From Paractinoplanes brasiliensis (lineage in GTDB: Bacteria; Actinomycetota; Actinomycetes; Mycobacteriales; Micromonosporaceae), in the NCBI RefSeq assembly GCF_004362215.1, contig NZ_SNWR01000001.1, forward strand, positions 5,128,001 to 5,192,000: 64,000 bases of DNA, written 5' to 3'. How positions within the stretch are numbered: position 1 is the stretch's first letter; every line of letters begins with the position of its first letter. The notes below the pieces were generated by a model. It was not told the origin of the DNA. It made no database searches and saw only the letters and a program-made list of their open reading frames with translations. Below, piece by piece: positions 7,482 to 16,454 of this stretch. A program made the position numbers and the translations under genes.

Positions 7482-9184
7482 GCGCCACCCTGCCCGTGGC
7501 CGACCAGCGCATGGTCGCCCGCGCCGCCCTGCGCCTGATCACCGCCGACCGCCGTGCGGTCACCGTCCTGACCGTTCTCAACGTGCTGGCCGCCCTGGCC
7601 GGGCTGGGTGGGCCGTGGCTGCTCGGCCGCATCATCGACACGGTCGCCGCCGGTGCGGGCGCCGGCGCCGTCGACAGGCTCGCCGCGGGCGTGCTGGCCT
7701 GCGCGATCGCCCAGACCTTGCTGGCCCGCCAGTCGCTCGCGATCGCCTACCGCTTCGGCGAACGCACCGCCGCCCGCATCCGTGAGGGGTTCCTGCGCCG
7801 CTCGTTCGCCCTGCCCGCCGCCGTGATCGAGCGGGTGCCGGCCGGTGACCTCGCCGCCCGCGGCACCACCGACGTCGACGCGGTCGCCACCACACTGCGC
7901 GACATCCTGCCCAACATCCTGATCGGCGTCGTGCAGATCGTCTTCATCGTGGGCGCCGTGCTGCTGCTCAACCCGCTGCTCGGCATCGTCGGCGTCCTCG
8001 GGCTGTCCGGCATCTGGTTCGCCACCCGGTGGTATCTGCGCGTCGCCCGCCCGGCCTACCTCAAGGAGGGCGAGGCCAACTCCCGCCTCGCCGACGAACT
8101 GGCCGCCACCACCTCGGGCGCCCGCACCGTCGAGGCGTACGGGCTGGCCCGGCGCCGCCTCGACGCCGGCCGCGCCGCCATCGCCGAAACCCGGCGCACC
8201 CGGCTGGCCACTCTGGGCCTGCGCAGCGTCTTCTTCCCATCGGTGGAGATCTCGTACGCGGTCCCGAGCGTCCTGGTCCTGCTGCTCGGCGGCTTCCTCT
8301 ACTTCGAGGGCCACGTCACGCTGGGCACCGTCGGCGCGGCGGTGCTCTTCCTCCGCCAGCTCGTCGGCCCGCTCGACATGATCCTGATCTGGATCGAGTC
8401 GTTGCAGAGCAGCAGCGCGTCTTTCGCCCGCATCGAAGGGCTCGCCGCCGTCCCGGCCGGGCCGCCGGTGTCGACGAAGCTTCCCGAGGGCGACCGCATC
8501 GAGATCTCACACGTGCGTTACGCGTACGACGAGGGCCGCGACGTCCTGCACGACGTGACACTGACCGTGCGGCCGGGGGAGAGGCTCGCGATCGTCGGGC
8601 TGTCCGGCGCGGGCAAGTCGACGCTGGGCCGCCTGATCGCCGGGGTCGACCGCCCGTCGTCGGGCTCGGTCGCCGTGGGCGGGGTGCCGGTCGCCGACCT
8701 GCCGCCCGACGAGCTGCGCCGTCAGGTCGTCCTCGTGACCCAGGAACACCACGTCTTCCGCGAATCCCTGCGGGACAACCTCATGATCGAGGCCCCCGAC
8801 GACGAGCTGCGCCGCGCGCTCAAGACGGTCGGCGCAGACTGGGCCGACGACCTCGACCGTGACCTGGGCGAACACCCGCCTGACGGGGCGCAGGCCCAGC
8901 AGCTGGCCCTGGCCCGGGTAGTGCTTGCCGACCCGCACACGGTCATCCTCGACGAGGCCACGGCGCTGCTCGACCCGACCGCGGCCCGGACGGCGGAACG
9001 TGCCCTGGCCGCCGTGCTCCACGAACGTACGGTGATCGCAATCGCCCACCGCTTGCAGACGGCGCACGACGCCAACCGGGTGGTCGTGATGGAGGACGGC
9101 CGCATCATCGAGGTCGGCACGCACGACGCCCTGGTCGAGGCGGGCGGCCCGTACGCCGCCCTGTGGCGCTCCTGGCACAGCTGA
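7478..9184 (+). CDS. ABC exporter half, catalytic ATPase subunit
   Basis: A 568-residue half-transporter, partner of the preceding gene. The membrane domain spans about residues 1-320. The ATPase domain has an intact Walker A (GLSGAGKST, 374-382), Q-loop Gln (LVTQEHHVF), Walker B with catalytic Glu (VILDEATALLD) and switch His (IAHRLQT). Its signature loop, however, is PDGAQAQQ (about 468-474) instead of LSGGQ. In a head-to-tail dimer this gives one complete site (this Walker A/B with the partner's ISGGQ) and one dead site. Type IV heterodimeric exporters such as TM287/288 also have one degenerate site, but less extreme. The substrate is unknown; drug, peptide or lipid export are all possible. 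A TetR gene lies convergently downstream. Confidence 0.92.
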   Translation: MSATLPVADQRMVARAALRLITADRRAVTVLTVLNVLAALAGLGGPWLLGRIIDTVAAGAGAGAVDRLAAGVLACAIAQTLLARQSLAIAYRFGERTAARIREGFLRRSFALPAAVIERVPAGDLAARGTTDVDAVATTLRDILPNILIGVVQIVFIVGAVLLLNPLLGIVGVLGLSGIWFATRWYLRVARPAYLKEGEANSRLADELAATTSGARTVEAYGLARRRLDAGRAAIAETRRTRLATLGLRSVFFPSVEISYAVPSVLVLLLGGFLYFEGHVTLGTVGAAVLFLRQLVGPLDMILIWIESLQSSSASFARIEGLAAVPAGPPVSTKLPEGDRIEISHVRYAYDEGRDVLHDVTLTVRPGERLAIVGLSGAGKSTLGRLIAGVDRPSSGSVAVGGVPVADLPPDELRRQVVLVTQEHHVFRESLRDNLMIEAPDDELRRALKTVGADWADDLDRDLGEHPPDGAQAQQLALARVVLADPHTVILDEATALLDPTAARTAERALAAVLHERTVIAIAHRLQTAHDANRVVVMEDGRIIEVGTHDALVEAGGPYAALWRSWHS

Positions 9185-9324
9185 CCACGTCCCTCCGCGC
9201 ACGGCCGGTTGACGGGGGCTGCGTCCTCGGAGCGGTGGGCTGTGTTCCGTGGCGGGGCGTGTTGCATCGCTCGGCAGGGCGGGTTGCGTTCCATGGCGGG
9301 GCCGGTCGCGTTTCTCGGGCGTGG

Positions 9325-9891
9325 CTACGTTCGGAAGACGCCGTCGAGGGCGAGGTCGATGGTGCGGCCGGCGGCCGCCCGGGCCTCGACCTCGCCGTCG
9401 AGGGTGCCCTCGAGCACGCCCTCGACCATGGTGAAGATCAGCACGAGGTCGCCGGGTTCGAGGTCGCGGCGGACGTGGCCGTGCTCCTGGGCGCGGCGCA
9501 GCGGCTCGGCCAGCAGGGTGACGATGCGGCGCAGGTATCGGCCCTGCACCGCGGGTTCGAGCCGGCGGGCCAGGCGTACGAGCGGGCGCATGGTGACCTG
9601 GGCGCGCAGGACGGCGTCGAGCATCGGCCGGAACGCGGCGGGCTGCTGACGGGTCGCGGCGACACAGGCTTCGAGACGCTCCACCTGATAGGCGATGACC
9701 GCGCTCGTCAGGGCGTGCCGGTCGGGAAAATGCCGGTACAGGGTGGCCTGGCCGACGCCGGCCCGGCGGGCGATCTCGGGCATGCCCACGACGTCGCGCT
9801 CACTGGTCATCAGGTCACAGGCCGCACGAACGATCGCATCCCGATTGCGCTGAGCATCCCGCCGTCGCGGCGCCTGCACCCCGTACAGCAT
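9325..9891 (-). CDS. TetR-family transcriptional repressor
   Basis: A 188-residue regulator with an N-terminal TetR helix-turn-helix (RDAIVRAACDLMTSE, then IARRAGVGQATLYRHFPDRH) and a helical ligand-binding C-terminus. The start is placed at the ATG at 9891 (MLYGVQAPRRRD); a longer frame to 10005 adds an uncharacteristic basic leader. It is divergent from the secreted hydrolase at 10228. A perfect palindrome at 10054-10071, about midway, is the likely operator, so it probably represses the hydrolase and itself. It is convergent with the ABC exporter; regulation of that operon cannot be excluded. The ligand is unknown. Confidence 0.88.
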   Translation of the reverse strand: MLYGVQAPRRRDAQRNRDAIVRAACDLMTSERDVVGMPEIARRAGVGQATLYRHFPDRHALTSAVIAYQVERLEACVAATRQQPAAFRPMLDAVLRAQVTMRPLVRLARRLEPAVQGRYLRRIVTLLAEPLRRAQEHGHVRRDLEPGDLVLIFTMVEGVLEGTLDGEVEARAAAGRTIDLALDGVFRT

Positions 9892-10053
9892 CGACAAACC
9901 TCCCGCCCGCACTGCCTTCGCCGCTTCGCTACCGTGCCGGACCCGCTCGCGCCGGACCCCCTTCCCTGTCTCTGCGGCCCGTTCGTGGCTCAGACCGAAG
10001 GCCACGCTGAGGACTGCGGGTTGATCGCCCGCCGCCGCTCCCGAAGTGACCTA

Positions 10054-10071
10054 CGTTACTTGCCAGTAACG
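10054..10071. promoter_or_regulatory. Palindromic operator candidate for the TetR regulator
   Basis: CGTTACT-TGCC-AGTAACG is a perfect 7-base inverted repeat with a four-base spacer, centred between the divergent TetR gene (start 9891) and hydrolase gene (start 10228). Size and position suit a TetR-family operator. The TTACT...AGTAA core resembles known TetR-family sites. The 336-base divergent gap contains no other gene. Confidence 0.55.
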
Positions 10072-10227
10072 ATAATGTCATGAAGTTCAATTTCTCGGAA
10101 CAGGCTCTTACGCTGCCGAAACTGGAGCGCTCCAACCCCTCCCACTGACGAACCCCTCTCGGGCGGACGTGCCACCCGCGTCCCCCGTACGGGGTCTCGT
10201 CGTCTTTGCTCCGCATGAGGAGAGCGC

Positions 10228-11871
10228 ATGGAGCTCCGTCGTAACATCCTGCTCAGCGTCGCCGTATCCGCCGGTCTCGTCCTGTCCGGCGTGGCTGTCA
10301 CCCCGGCCTCGGCCGCACGCGTTTCCGCCGCGCCCCTTCACGCCGCCGCGTCCAGCGCTCTTTCCGCCGCCGCGCCTGCTTTATCCGCGGCAGTTGTTGC
10401 GCGTGCGGCTGCCGTCCCCACCACCGGCCACAAGTTCGTGGACATTTCGGGCGCCGGTGTCACGCTCAAGGCGAACGTGATCGCTCCGGCCGCCGCGGGC
10501 CGCTACCCCGCCGTGATCCTCCCCGCGAGCTGGGGCCTCAACGACCTCGAATACCTGGCCCAGGCCAAGAAGCTGGCCGAGGGCGGCTACGTCGTCGTCT
10601 CGTACACGCCGCGCGGCTGGTGGTCGTCGGGCGGCGAGATCGACACGGCCGGACCGAAGGACATGGCCGACCTGTCCAAGGTGGTCGACTGGACGCTGGC
10701 CAACACGCAGGCCGACCCCGCACGTCTCGGCGCCGCCGGGATCTCGTACGGGGCCGGGATCAGCCTGCTCGGCTCGGCTTTCGACAAACGCATCCGCGTC
10801 GTGGCGATGATGAGCGGCTGGACCGACCTGGTGTATTCGCTGTACGGCGACTCGACCCGGCACCGCCAGTCCGCCGGCCTGCTCGAGCTCGCCGCCGCGC
10901 TGCTCGGCAACGCCGGCCCCGACCTCAGCGGCAAACTGTCCGACTTCAAAGCCGACCGCAACATCGCCGAGGTGATGGCCTGGGCGCGCGTCCGTTCCCC
11001 GGCCACCTACCTCCCGCAGATCAACGCCAACGCGCCCGCGGTGCTGATCGCCAACGCATGGGGCGACTCGTTCTTCCCGCCCAACCAGCTGGTCGACTTC
11101 TACCGGCAGCTGAACGGGCCGAAGCGCCTCGAACTGCGTCCCGGCGACCACGCTATCGCGGAGCTGGGCGGTGTCTTCGGTTTCCAGAACGACGTCTGGG
11201 CCGGGGTACGGTCGTGGTTCGACGAGCACCTGACCGGCGGCGCGCCCGTCTCACGGCAGCCGGTGCTGGTGCGTCCCGACAACGCGGCCACCGAGTCGTA
11301 CGCCGACTGGTCGAACCTGAGCACGTCGACCACCCGCTACGGCCTGGGCCGCATCCGCACTCTCGACGGCACAGGCCTGCTCGGCGGCGCCCCCACCACC
11401 GGCTGGTCGAAGGCCCTGCCCACCGACAAGGACACGATCGCCAACGGCGGCGTCGTCCTGCTGACAAACGGCGTCTCCGCCTTCACCAATCAGCGCCCGT
11501 CCATCTGGCTGCCCACGGTCGACCGCGGCCGCGCCGGCGTCTGGGCCTCGTCGCGGCCCGGACAGCCCCTCAAACTCCGGGGCATCCCGCGCGTGCACCT
11601 CAACGTCGCCCAGTCCCAGGGTTCCGCGGTCGTCTACCTGTACGACCTCGACAACCTCGGCGCGGCCCGCCTGATCACCCACTCCCCGGTCACCTGGTCG
11701 GGCACGAACGAGGTCGACCTGGCCCTCTCCGCAGCCGCCTACGACGTCCCCGCCGGCCACTCCCTGACCCTGGTGGTCGACACCGTCGACCCCCTCTACT
11801 ACGACTCCAACGCCCCCGGCCGCCAGATCACCATCACCGGCGGCTCCTACCTGGACGTCCCGACCCGCTGA
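10228..11871 (+). CDS. Secreted CocE/NonD-type alpha/beta hydrolase
   Basis: A 547-residue exported hydrolase. Residues 1-31 form a Sec signal peptide ending near ATPASAA, followed by an Ala/Ser-rich stretch. The alpha/beta-hydrolase core shows the nucleophile elbow GISYGAG and a late His in RPGDHAIAE. The C-terminal third, beta-rich and ending ITITGGSYLDVPTR, matches the X-Pro dipeptidyl-peptidase C-terminal module found in CocE and S15 enzymes. It may hydrolyse esters or peptides outside the cell; the substrate cannot be read from sequence. GAGGAG just before the ATG is a good ribosome-binding site. It is divergent from a TetR gene with a shared palindrome. Confidence 0.8.
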   Translation: MELRRNILLSVAVSAGLVLSGVAVTPASAARVSAAPLHAAASSALSAAAPALSAAVVARAAAVPTTGHKFVDISGAGVTLKANVIAPAAAGRYPAVILPASWGLNDLEYLAQAKKLAEGGYVVVSYTPRGWWSSGGEIDTAGPKDMADLSKVVDWTLANTQADPARLGAAGISYGAGISLLGSAFDKRIRVVAMMSGWTDLVYSLYGDSTRHRQSAGLLELAAALLGNAGPDLSGKLSDFKADRNIAEVMAWARVRSPATYLPQINANAPAVLIANAWGDSFFPPNQLVDFYRQLNGPKRLELRPGDHAIAELGGVFGFQNDVWAGVRSWFDEHLTGGAPVSRQPVLVRPDNAATESYADWSNLSTSTTRYGLGRIRTLDGTGLLGGAPTTGWSKALPTDKDTIANGGVVLLTNGVSAFTNQRPSIWLPTVDRGRAGVWASSRPGQPLKLRGIPRVHLNVAQSQGSAVVYLYDLDNLGAARLITHSPVTWSGTNEVDLALSAAAYDVPAGHSLTLVVDTVDPLYYDSNAPGRQITITGGSYLDVPTR

Positions 11872-11971
11872 CCCCGCGGTCCTCGCAGCGTGCCGCGCCC
11901 TACGGTCCTCGCCGCCTGGCGCAGCGCGCTGTGCCGCTGAACGAATGCTGAAAGTTCGACGATCTTCTGTA

Positions 11972-12001
11972 TTGACTGCGGTAAACATCGGCCCCTACCG
12001 T
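11972..12001 (+). promoter_or_regulatory. Sigma-70-type promoter candidate for the LamG-RHS operon
   Basis: TTGACT (11972-11977), an 18-base spacer and TACCGT (11996-12001) lie about 95 bases upstream of the LamG gene start. The -35 box is close to consensus and the -10 box keeps the TA...T pattern. This is the best promoter-like site in the gap after the hydrolase gene. Confidence 0.4.
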
Positions 12002-12096
12002 TCTGGCCACGCGCTTTGCCATACGGGGGCAGATGGGCAACCGCTGAACCCTGCGCGGAACGAACTCATCGCATGGTTCACGGGGGAGCAACACAA

Positions 12097-15000
12097 GTGA
12101 CGATGGCGCATGCCCGCGTCGCGCAGGGCGCCGCTTTGGCGATCCTGGCGACGCTACTCTCAGTAGCTACATCACCGCACACCGCTGCTCATGCCGCGGG
12201 TTGTCCGTCCGGAGTGGCCGCCGAGAACGAGCCGGCCGCCGAGACCGAGGCGGCGGCACAGCGCCTCGCCGAACTCTGTGACAAGCCGGTCGAGGTCCTC
12301 GCCGAAGCGGACGAGACCACCAAGGTCGTCGCCCTGCCCAGCGGTGACTTCTCCATGGAGACCTACCTGGAGCCGCAGCGCATCGAACGGGACGACCGCT
12401 GGATCGCAGTGGACACGAACCTCGAGCGCGGCGCGGACGGCCGGTTCCGGCCCCGGGCCGCAGCCGACGTGTCGTTCTCGGCCGGTGGCGCCGGCCCGCT
12501 GGCGACCTACCGCGAGGGCGGCGCCGACTTCACCCTGACCTGGCCCGCACCGCTGCCGGCCGGCGTCGTCAGCGGGGACTCGGTCACGTACCCGGAGGTT
12601 CACCCGGGCGCGGACCTGGTGGTGCGGGCCGTGCCCGGCGGCTTCTCGCACGTGCTCGTGGTGAAGAACGCCGAGGCTGCCGCGAACCCCGAGGTGCGCG
12701 AGACCGCGTACACCGTCGGCGGCTCGGCGACCGTGACCGAGACCAACGGCGAGATCGTCGTGAAGGGCCCGGCCGGTGTGATCGCCGGCGCTCCCCCGGC
12801 GATGGCCTGGGACTCGACCCGGCAGGTCCGCGAGCCGCGGACCGCCGAGCTGCGCCGGCTGGAACCCGGCGGCCTCGCCCCGCTGCGGGTGGCCGAGCCG
12901 TCCACCGCCAAGGCGCCGAGCGAGTTCGCGCGCCGGTCCGGTCTGGACGTGCGGATCACCGGCAAGAAACTGGCGGTGAGCGTCGACGAGGACCTGCTGT
13001 CCGCGCAGTCGACGTTCCCCGTCTACATCGACCCGACCTACTCGAAGTACTACGCGAAGTGGATCCCGGTCAACGACTCGCGCCCGGACACCAAGTGGGT
13101 GTCCGGCAACTCCTGGCCGCGCGAGGTGATCCGGATCGGCTCCAACTATGAGAGCACCGGAGACATCTGGCGCGCTCATATGCAGTTCGACATCTCCACG
13201 CTCAAGGGCAAGCGGCTCGTCAAGACGCCCAGCGTCGACGCGTATCTGACGCACAGCGCCTGGTGCGCCGGTGAGTCGCTGGCTCTCTGGCAGACCAATG
13301 CCATCGACGGCAACACCCCGACCTGGAACGGGATGAAGGGCAAATGGCTGCACGGCAAGGCCCTCCACACCAAGACCGTCAAGGTCAACAGCGGGTGCAG
13401 CGGGCAGAAACCGGCCTGGGTCAAGTTCAACGCCAGTGGCGTGAAGACCCACGTGCAGCGGCACGCGGACGCCAACTACAACAGCATCACGTTCGGCCTG
13501 CGGGTGCCCACCGAGAGCGGGGGCCACTGGGTCAAGGCCGAGCGCGGCAAGATCAAGCTGGTCGCCGAGTACCAGTCGAAGCCGACCTCGCCGACACCGG
13601 TGCGTACGTCGCCGGGTGGTAACTGCGCAGCCTCGCCCGGTCCGTGGATCAACGACAGCACGCCGGCCCTGTACGCCAAGGCGACCGACGCCGACAACTC
13701 GGTGCGGCTCGTCTTCGACGTGAACGGTCCGACCGTCCCGGCCGACTACACCTCGGCCGCGGTGGCCTCGGGCAAGGAGGCGAACTGGACCACGCCGGTG
13801 CTCAAGGACGGCAGCTACAACTGGAAGGTCTACGCCACCGACGGCACGGACAAGACCGGCTGGAGCAAGACCTGCTACTTCCGGCAGGACCACACGCCGC
13901 CGACCCTGCCGGTGATCACGCGCAAGGCCGGCACCCCGGCGCCGGAGCTCGGCAAGCCGGTGACCCTGACCTTCTCGTCGACCGACGCGCTCTCCGGCGT
14001 CGGACGCTTCGACTACGGCATCGGTGTCGACGCCAAGTCGTCGAACGTCAACGCCTCGTCCGGCAAGGCTGAGGTCACCTTCACCGCGGACAGCGGCCGG
14101 ACCCAGATCTACGTATGGGCCCGCGACAACGCCCTCAACTATTCGTCGCGAGCGATCTACAACATCTTCACCGGACGCGTCACCCCGATCGAGCCGATGG
14201 CCGTCTGGCGGATGACCAGCAACCTGCGCGACGACTCCGGGACCATCGACGACGAGGGCAACACCGACGAGTCGGCCACCCAGAAGGACCTGCGATGGAC
14301 GGTCGCGGCCACACCGACGTACTCGGCCGACCGGTTGAACCGGGGCAGCACGGCGCTCAACCTCACCGGCACGGGCTGTGCCACCACCATTCCGGTGGTG
14401 CGCAGTGACGCGCCGTTCACCGCGGCCGCCTGGGTCAAGCTGACCAGCAAGGCGGCGGGCTCGAACCGCACCGTGCTGGCCATCGCCGGCGCCAACGCAC
14501 CGGCCTTCGTGCTCTCCTACCACCAGGCCACCGATCGCTGGGAGACGGCTGTCACCAACGCCGACTCGGCGACGGTGACGTGGACGATCGCGCGCGGCAC
14601 CACGTCGCCGCCGCTGAACGGCTGGCAGCACGTGGCGGCCACCGTCGACCCGGTCGGGAAAACCTTGCGGCTCTACGTCGACGGCCAGGTGCAGGCGACC
14701 ACCGCGATCGATGCCCTGCCGTGGCGTGGCGCTGCCCGTACGCTGGTCGGCTGCGGTGGAACCGCCACCGTGACCAATGCGCAGCTGATCGGTGCGGTGG
14801 ATCACGTGGCGGTCTGGAGCGGCCTGCTCAGCGATGCGCAGATCAGCGCCGCACGTGACGAACTGCCGGCCGCCGGACTCGCCGCGGCCTGGAAGCTGCG
14901 CGGCACCGGCGACGACGCCAGCGACCACGGCCACCAGCTGACCGTGCCCGCACCGGCGGTGCCGCCGACCCCGGAGCCCACCCCGGAACCCGAGATCACC

Positions 15001-16440
15001 GACGACCCGGCCCCCGAGCCGGACCCGTCCGGCACCCCGATGCCGGAGCCGACGCCGGACCCCACCGAGACCGGCGACCCGAACGAGCCGGAGCCGACCG
15101 GCAGCCCCGAGGTGCCCGAGGAGACCGAGGAGCCGGCGCCGGACCCGACCGAGGAACCGACGCCCGACCCGACCCCGGCGCCCACTGTTCCGATGGAGTG
15201 GACCGACGACGCGTACGGCCGGCCGGAATCCGCCTGGTACGTCAGCGGGGACCGGTGTGCCACCACGCAGCACAACGTGATCCGCAGCGACGAGTCGTTC
15301 ACGCTCGCCGTCTGGGCCCGACTGGACGACGCGAGCGCGATGAACCAGACGATCATCGGCACCGACGGCAACCGGGTCAGCGGCTGGTTCCTCGGCGCCC
15401 GCGCGAACGGCCAGGGCGTGCCGTTCTGGTCGCTCATGATGAAGGCGTCCGACCTGGAGACCTCGGCCTCGGAGTGGGTGGGCGGCACCACCGACGCTTT
15501 CGCCGCGACGGTCGGCAAGTGGACGCACCTGACGGCCACCTACAACGCCACCACCAAGACCATGGCGCTGTTCGTGAACGGCGTGAAGGTGGGGTCCGCG
15601 GTGCGCTCGACAGGCGCCAACTGGAGTGCCTCCGGAGCGTTCAGCCTCGGCTGCGCCAAGTACGCCGGCGCGCACAGCGACTTCTTCCGCGGAGCGATCA
15701 CCGACGTGAAGGTGTGGCGCGGCGCGCTCACCGACGCCGGGGCGGCCGCGGTGAAGAACGCCAACCCGCCGGTCACCGTCGAGGGCTGGTATCCGCTGGA
15801 GGGCCCGGGGGCCGAGGAGCCGACCAACCTGGACGACCGCTCGGGCAACAGCCGGCACCTGACCATGGCCGCCGGCGTGCCGCACTGGGAGAGGGACCGG
15901 TTCGCCAGCCGCAACGGCGCGCTGGGTCTGGCACTCGACGAAGGCTCCTGTGCCGAGTCGGCGACCCCGGTGGTCCGGGCGAACGAGTCGTTCTCGGTGG
16001 CCGCCTGGGTCTCGCTGGACGACCTGACCGGCAACCGCACGATCCTGTCGCAGTCCGGCAGCGTCCGGCACCGCTTCCTGATCGAATACGTCGCCGGCGC
16101 CGACCGGCTGCGGGTCGTGATGGTGGGCGGTGACCAGGCAGGCGCGCCGGCCACCGAGGTCCGGTCGCTGGCCGCCCCGGTGCCGGGCACCTGGACGCAC
16201 GTCGCGGCGGTCTACAACGCGGTGACGAACGAGCTGTCGCTCTATGTGGACGGTGAGCCGCAGGGCGAGGGCGCCGCTGTGGCCGGCCCGCTGTGGCCGG
16301 GCTCCTCCCCGTTGCGGGTGGGTTGCGCCGCCCTGAACAGCGGCGCCCGCTCCAACTATCTGGGCGGCCTCGTCGACGACGTCCGCGTCTGGACCTCGAC
16401 GGTCGATCCCGACCTCTTCGGCACCTTCGCGCACAGCTGA
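12097..16440 (+). CDS. Secreted LamG-repeat protein upstream of the RHS toxin
   Basis: A 1,447-residue exported protein. A signal peptide is followed by an N-terminal region of the type common to actinobacterial RHS-associated surface proteins, including a DNRLRE-like beta domain (around the stretch with VIRIGSNYE and HMQFDIS). Then come three LamG/concanavalin-like jelly rolls, recognisable by repeats such as AAWVKL, WQHVAATVD, LRLYVDGQVQ and WTHLTATYNA. A Pro/Glu/Asp/Thr-rich linker of about 80 residues separates the first and second LamG domains. The GTG at 12097, eight bases after GGGGGAG, fits best; ATGs at 12073 and 12103 are alternatives. It ends 14 bases before the RHS gene, so the two are co-transcribed. 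It probably binds cell-surface glycans or helps display the toxin. Confidence 0.82.
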   Translation: MTMAHARVAQGAALAILATLLSVATSPHTAAHAAGCPSGVAAENEPAAETEAAAQRLAELCDKPVEVLAEADETTKVVALPSGDFSMETYLEPQRIERDDRWIAVDTNLERGADGRFRPRAAADVSFSAGGAGPLATYREGGADFTLTWPAPLPAGVVSGDSVTYPEVHPGADLVVRAVPGGFSHVLVVKNAEAAANPEVRETAYTVGGSATVTETNGEIVVKGPAGVIAGAPPAMAWDSTRQVREPRTAELRRLEPGGLAPLRVAEPSTAKAPSEFARRSGLDVRITGKKLAVSVDEDLLSAQSTFPVYIDPTYSKYYAKWIPVNDSRPDTKWVSGNSWPREVIRIGSNYESTGDIWRAHMQFDISTLKGKRLVKTPSVDAYLTHSAWCAGESLALWQTNAIDGNTPTWNGMKGKWLHGKALHTKTVKVNSGCSGQKPAWVKFNASGVKTHVQRHADANYNSITFGLRVPTESGGHWVKAERGKIKLVAEYQSKPTSPTPVRTSPGGNCAASPGPWINDSTPALYAKATDADNSVRLVFDVNGPTVPADYTSAAVASGKEANWTTPVLKDGSYNWKVYATDGTDKTGWSKTCYFRQDHTPPTLPVITRKAGTPAPELGKPVTLTFSSTDALSGVGRFDYGIGVDAKSSNVNASSGKAEVTFTADSGRTQIYVWARDNALNYSSRAIYNIFTGRVTPIEPMAVWRMTSNLRDDSGTIDDEGNTDESATQKDLRWTVAATPTYSADRLNRGSTALNLTGTGCATTIPVVRSDAPFTAAAWVKLTSKAAGSNRTVLAIAGANAPAFVLSYHQATDRWETAVTNADSATVTWTIARGTTSPPLNGWQHVAATVDPVGKTLRLYVDGQVQATTAIDALPWRGAARTLVGCGGTATVTNAQLIGAVDHVAVWSGLLSDAQISAARDELPAAGLAAAWKLRGTGDDASDHGHQLTVPAPAVPPTPEPTPEPEITDDPAPEPDPSGTPMPEPTPDPTETGDPNEPEPTGSPEVPEETEEPAPDPTEEPTPDPTPAPTVPMEWTDDAYGRPESAWYVSGDRCATTQHNVIRSDESFTLAVWARLDDASAMNQTIIGTDGNRVSGWFLGARANGQGVPFWSLMMKASDLETSASEWVGGTTDAFAATVGKWTHLTATYNATTKTMALFVNGVKVGSAVRSTGANWSASGAFSLGCAKYAGAHSDFFRGAITDVKVWRGALTDAGAAAVKNANPPVTVEGWYPLEGPGAEEPTNLDDRSGNSRHLTMAAGVPHWERDRFASRNGALGLALDEGSCAESATPVVRANESFSVAAWVSLDDLTGNRTILSQSGSVRHRFLIEYVAGADRLRVVMVGGDQAGAPATEVRSLAAPVPGTWTHVAAVYNAVTNELSLYVDGEPQGEGAAVAGPLWPGSSPLRVGCAALNSGARSNYLGGLVDDVRVWTSTVDPDLFGTFAHS

Positions 16441-16454
16441 CCCGGAGACCTGTG

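Noticed and set aside
9163..10083. Plus-strand frame opposite the TetR gene
   Set aside because: Antisense shadow; the TetR helix-turn-helix on the minus strand is clear.
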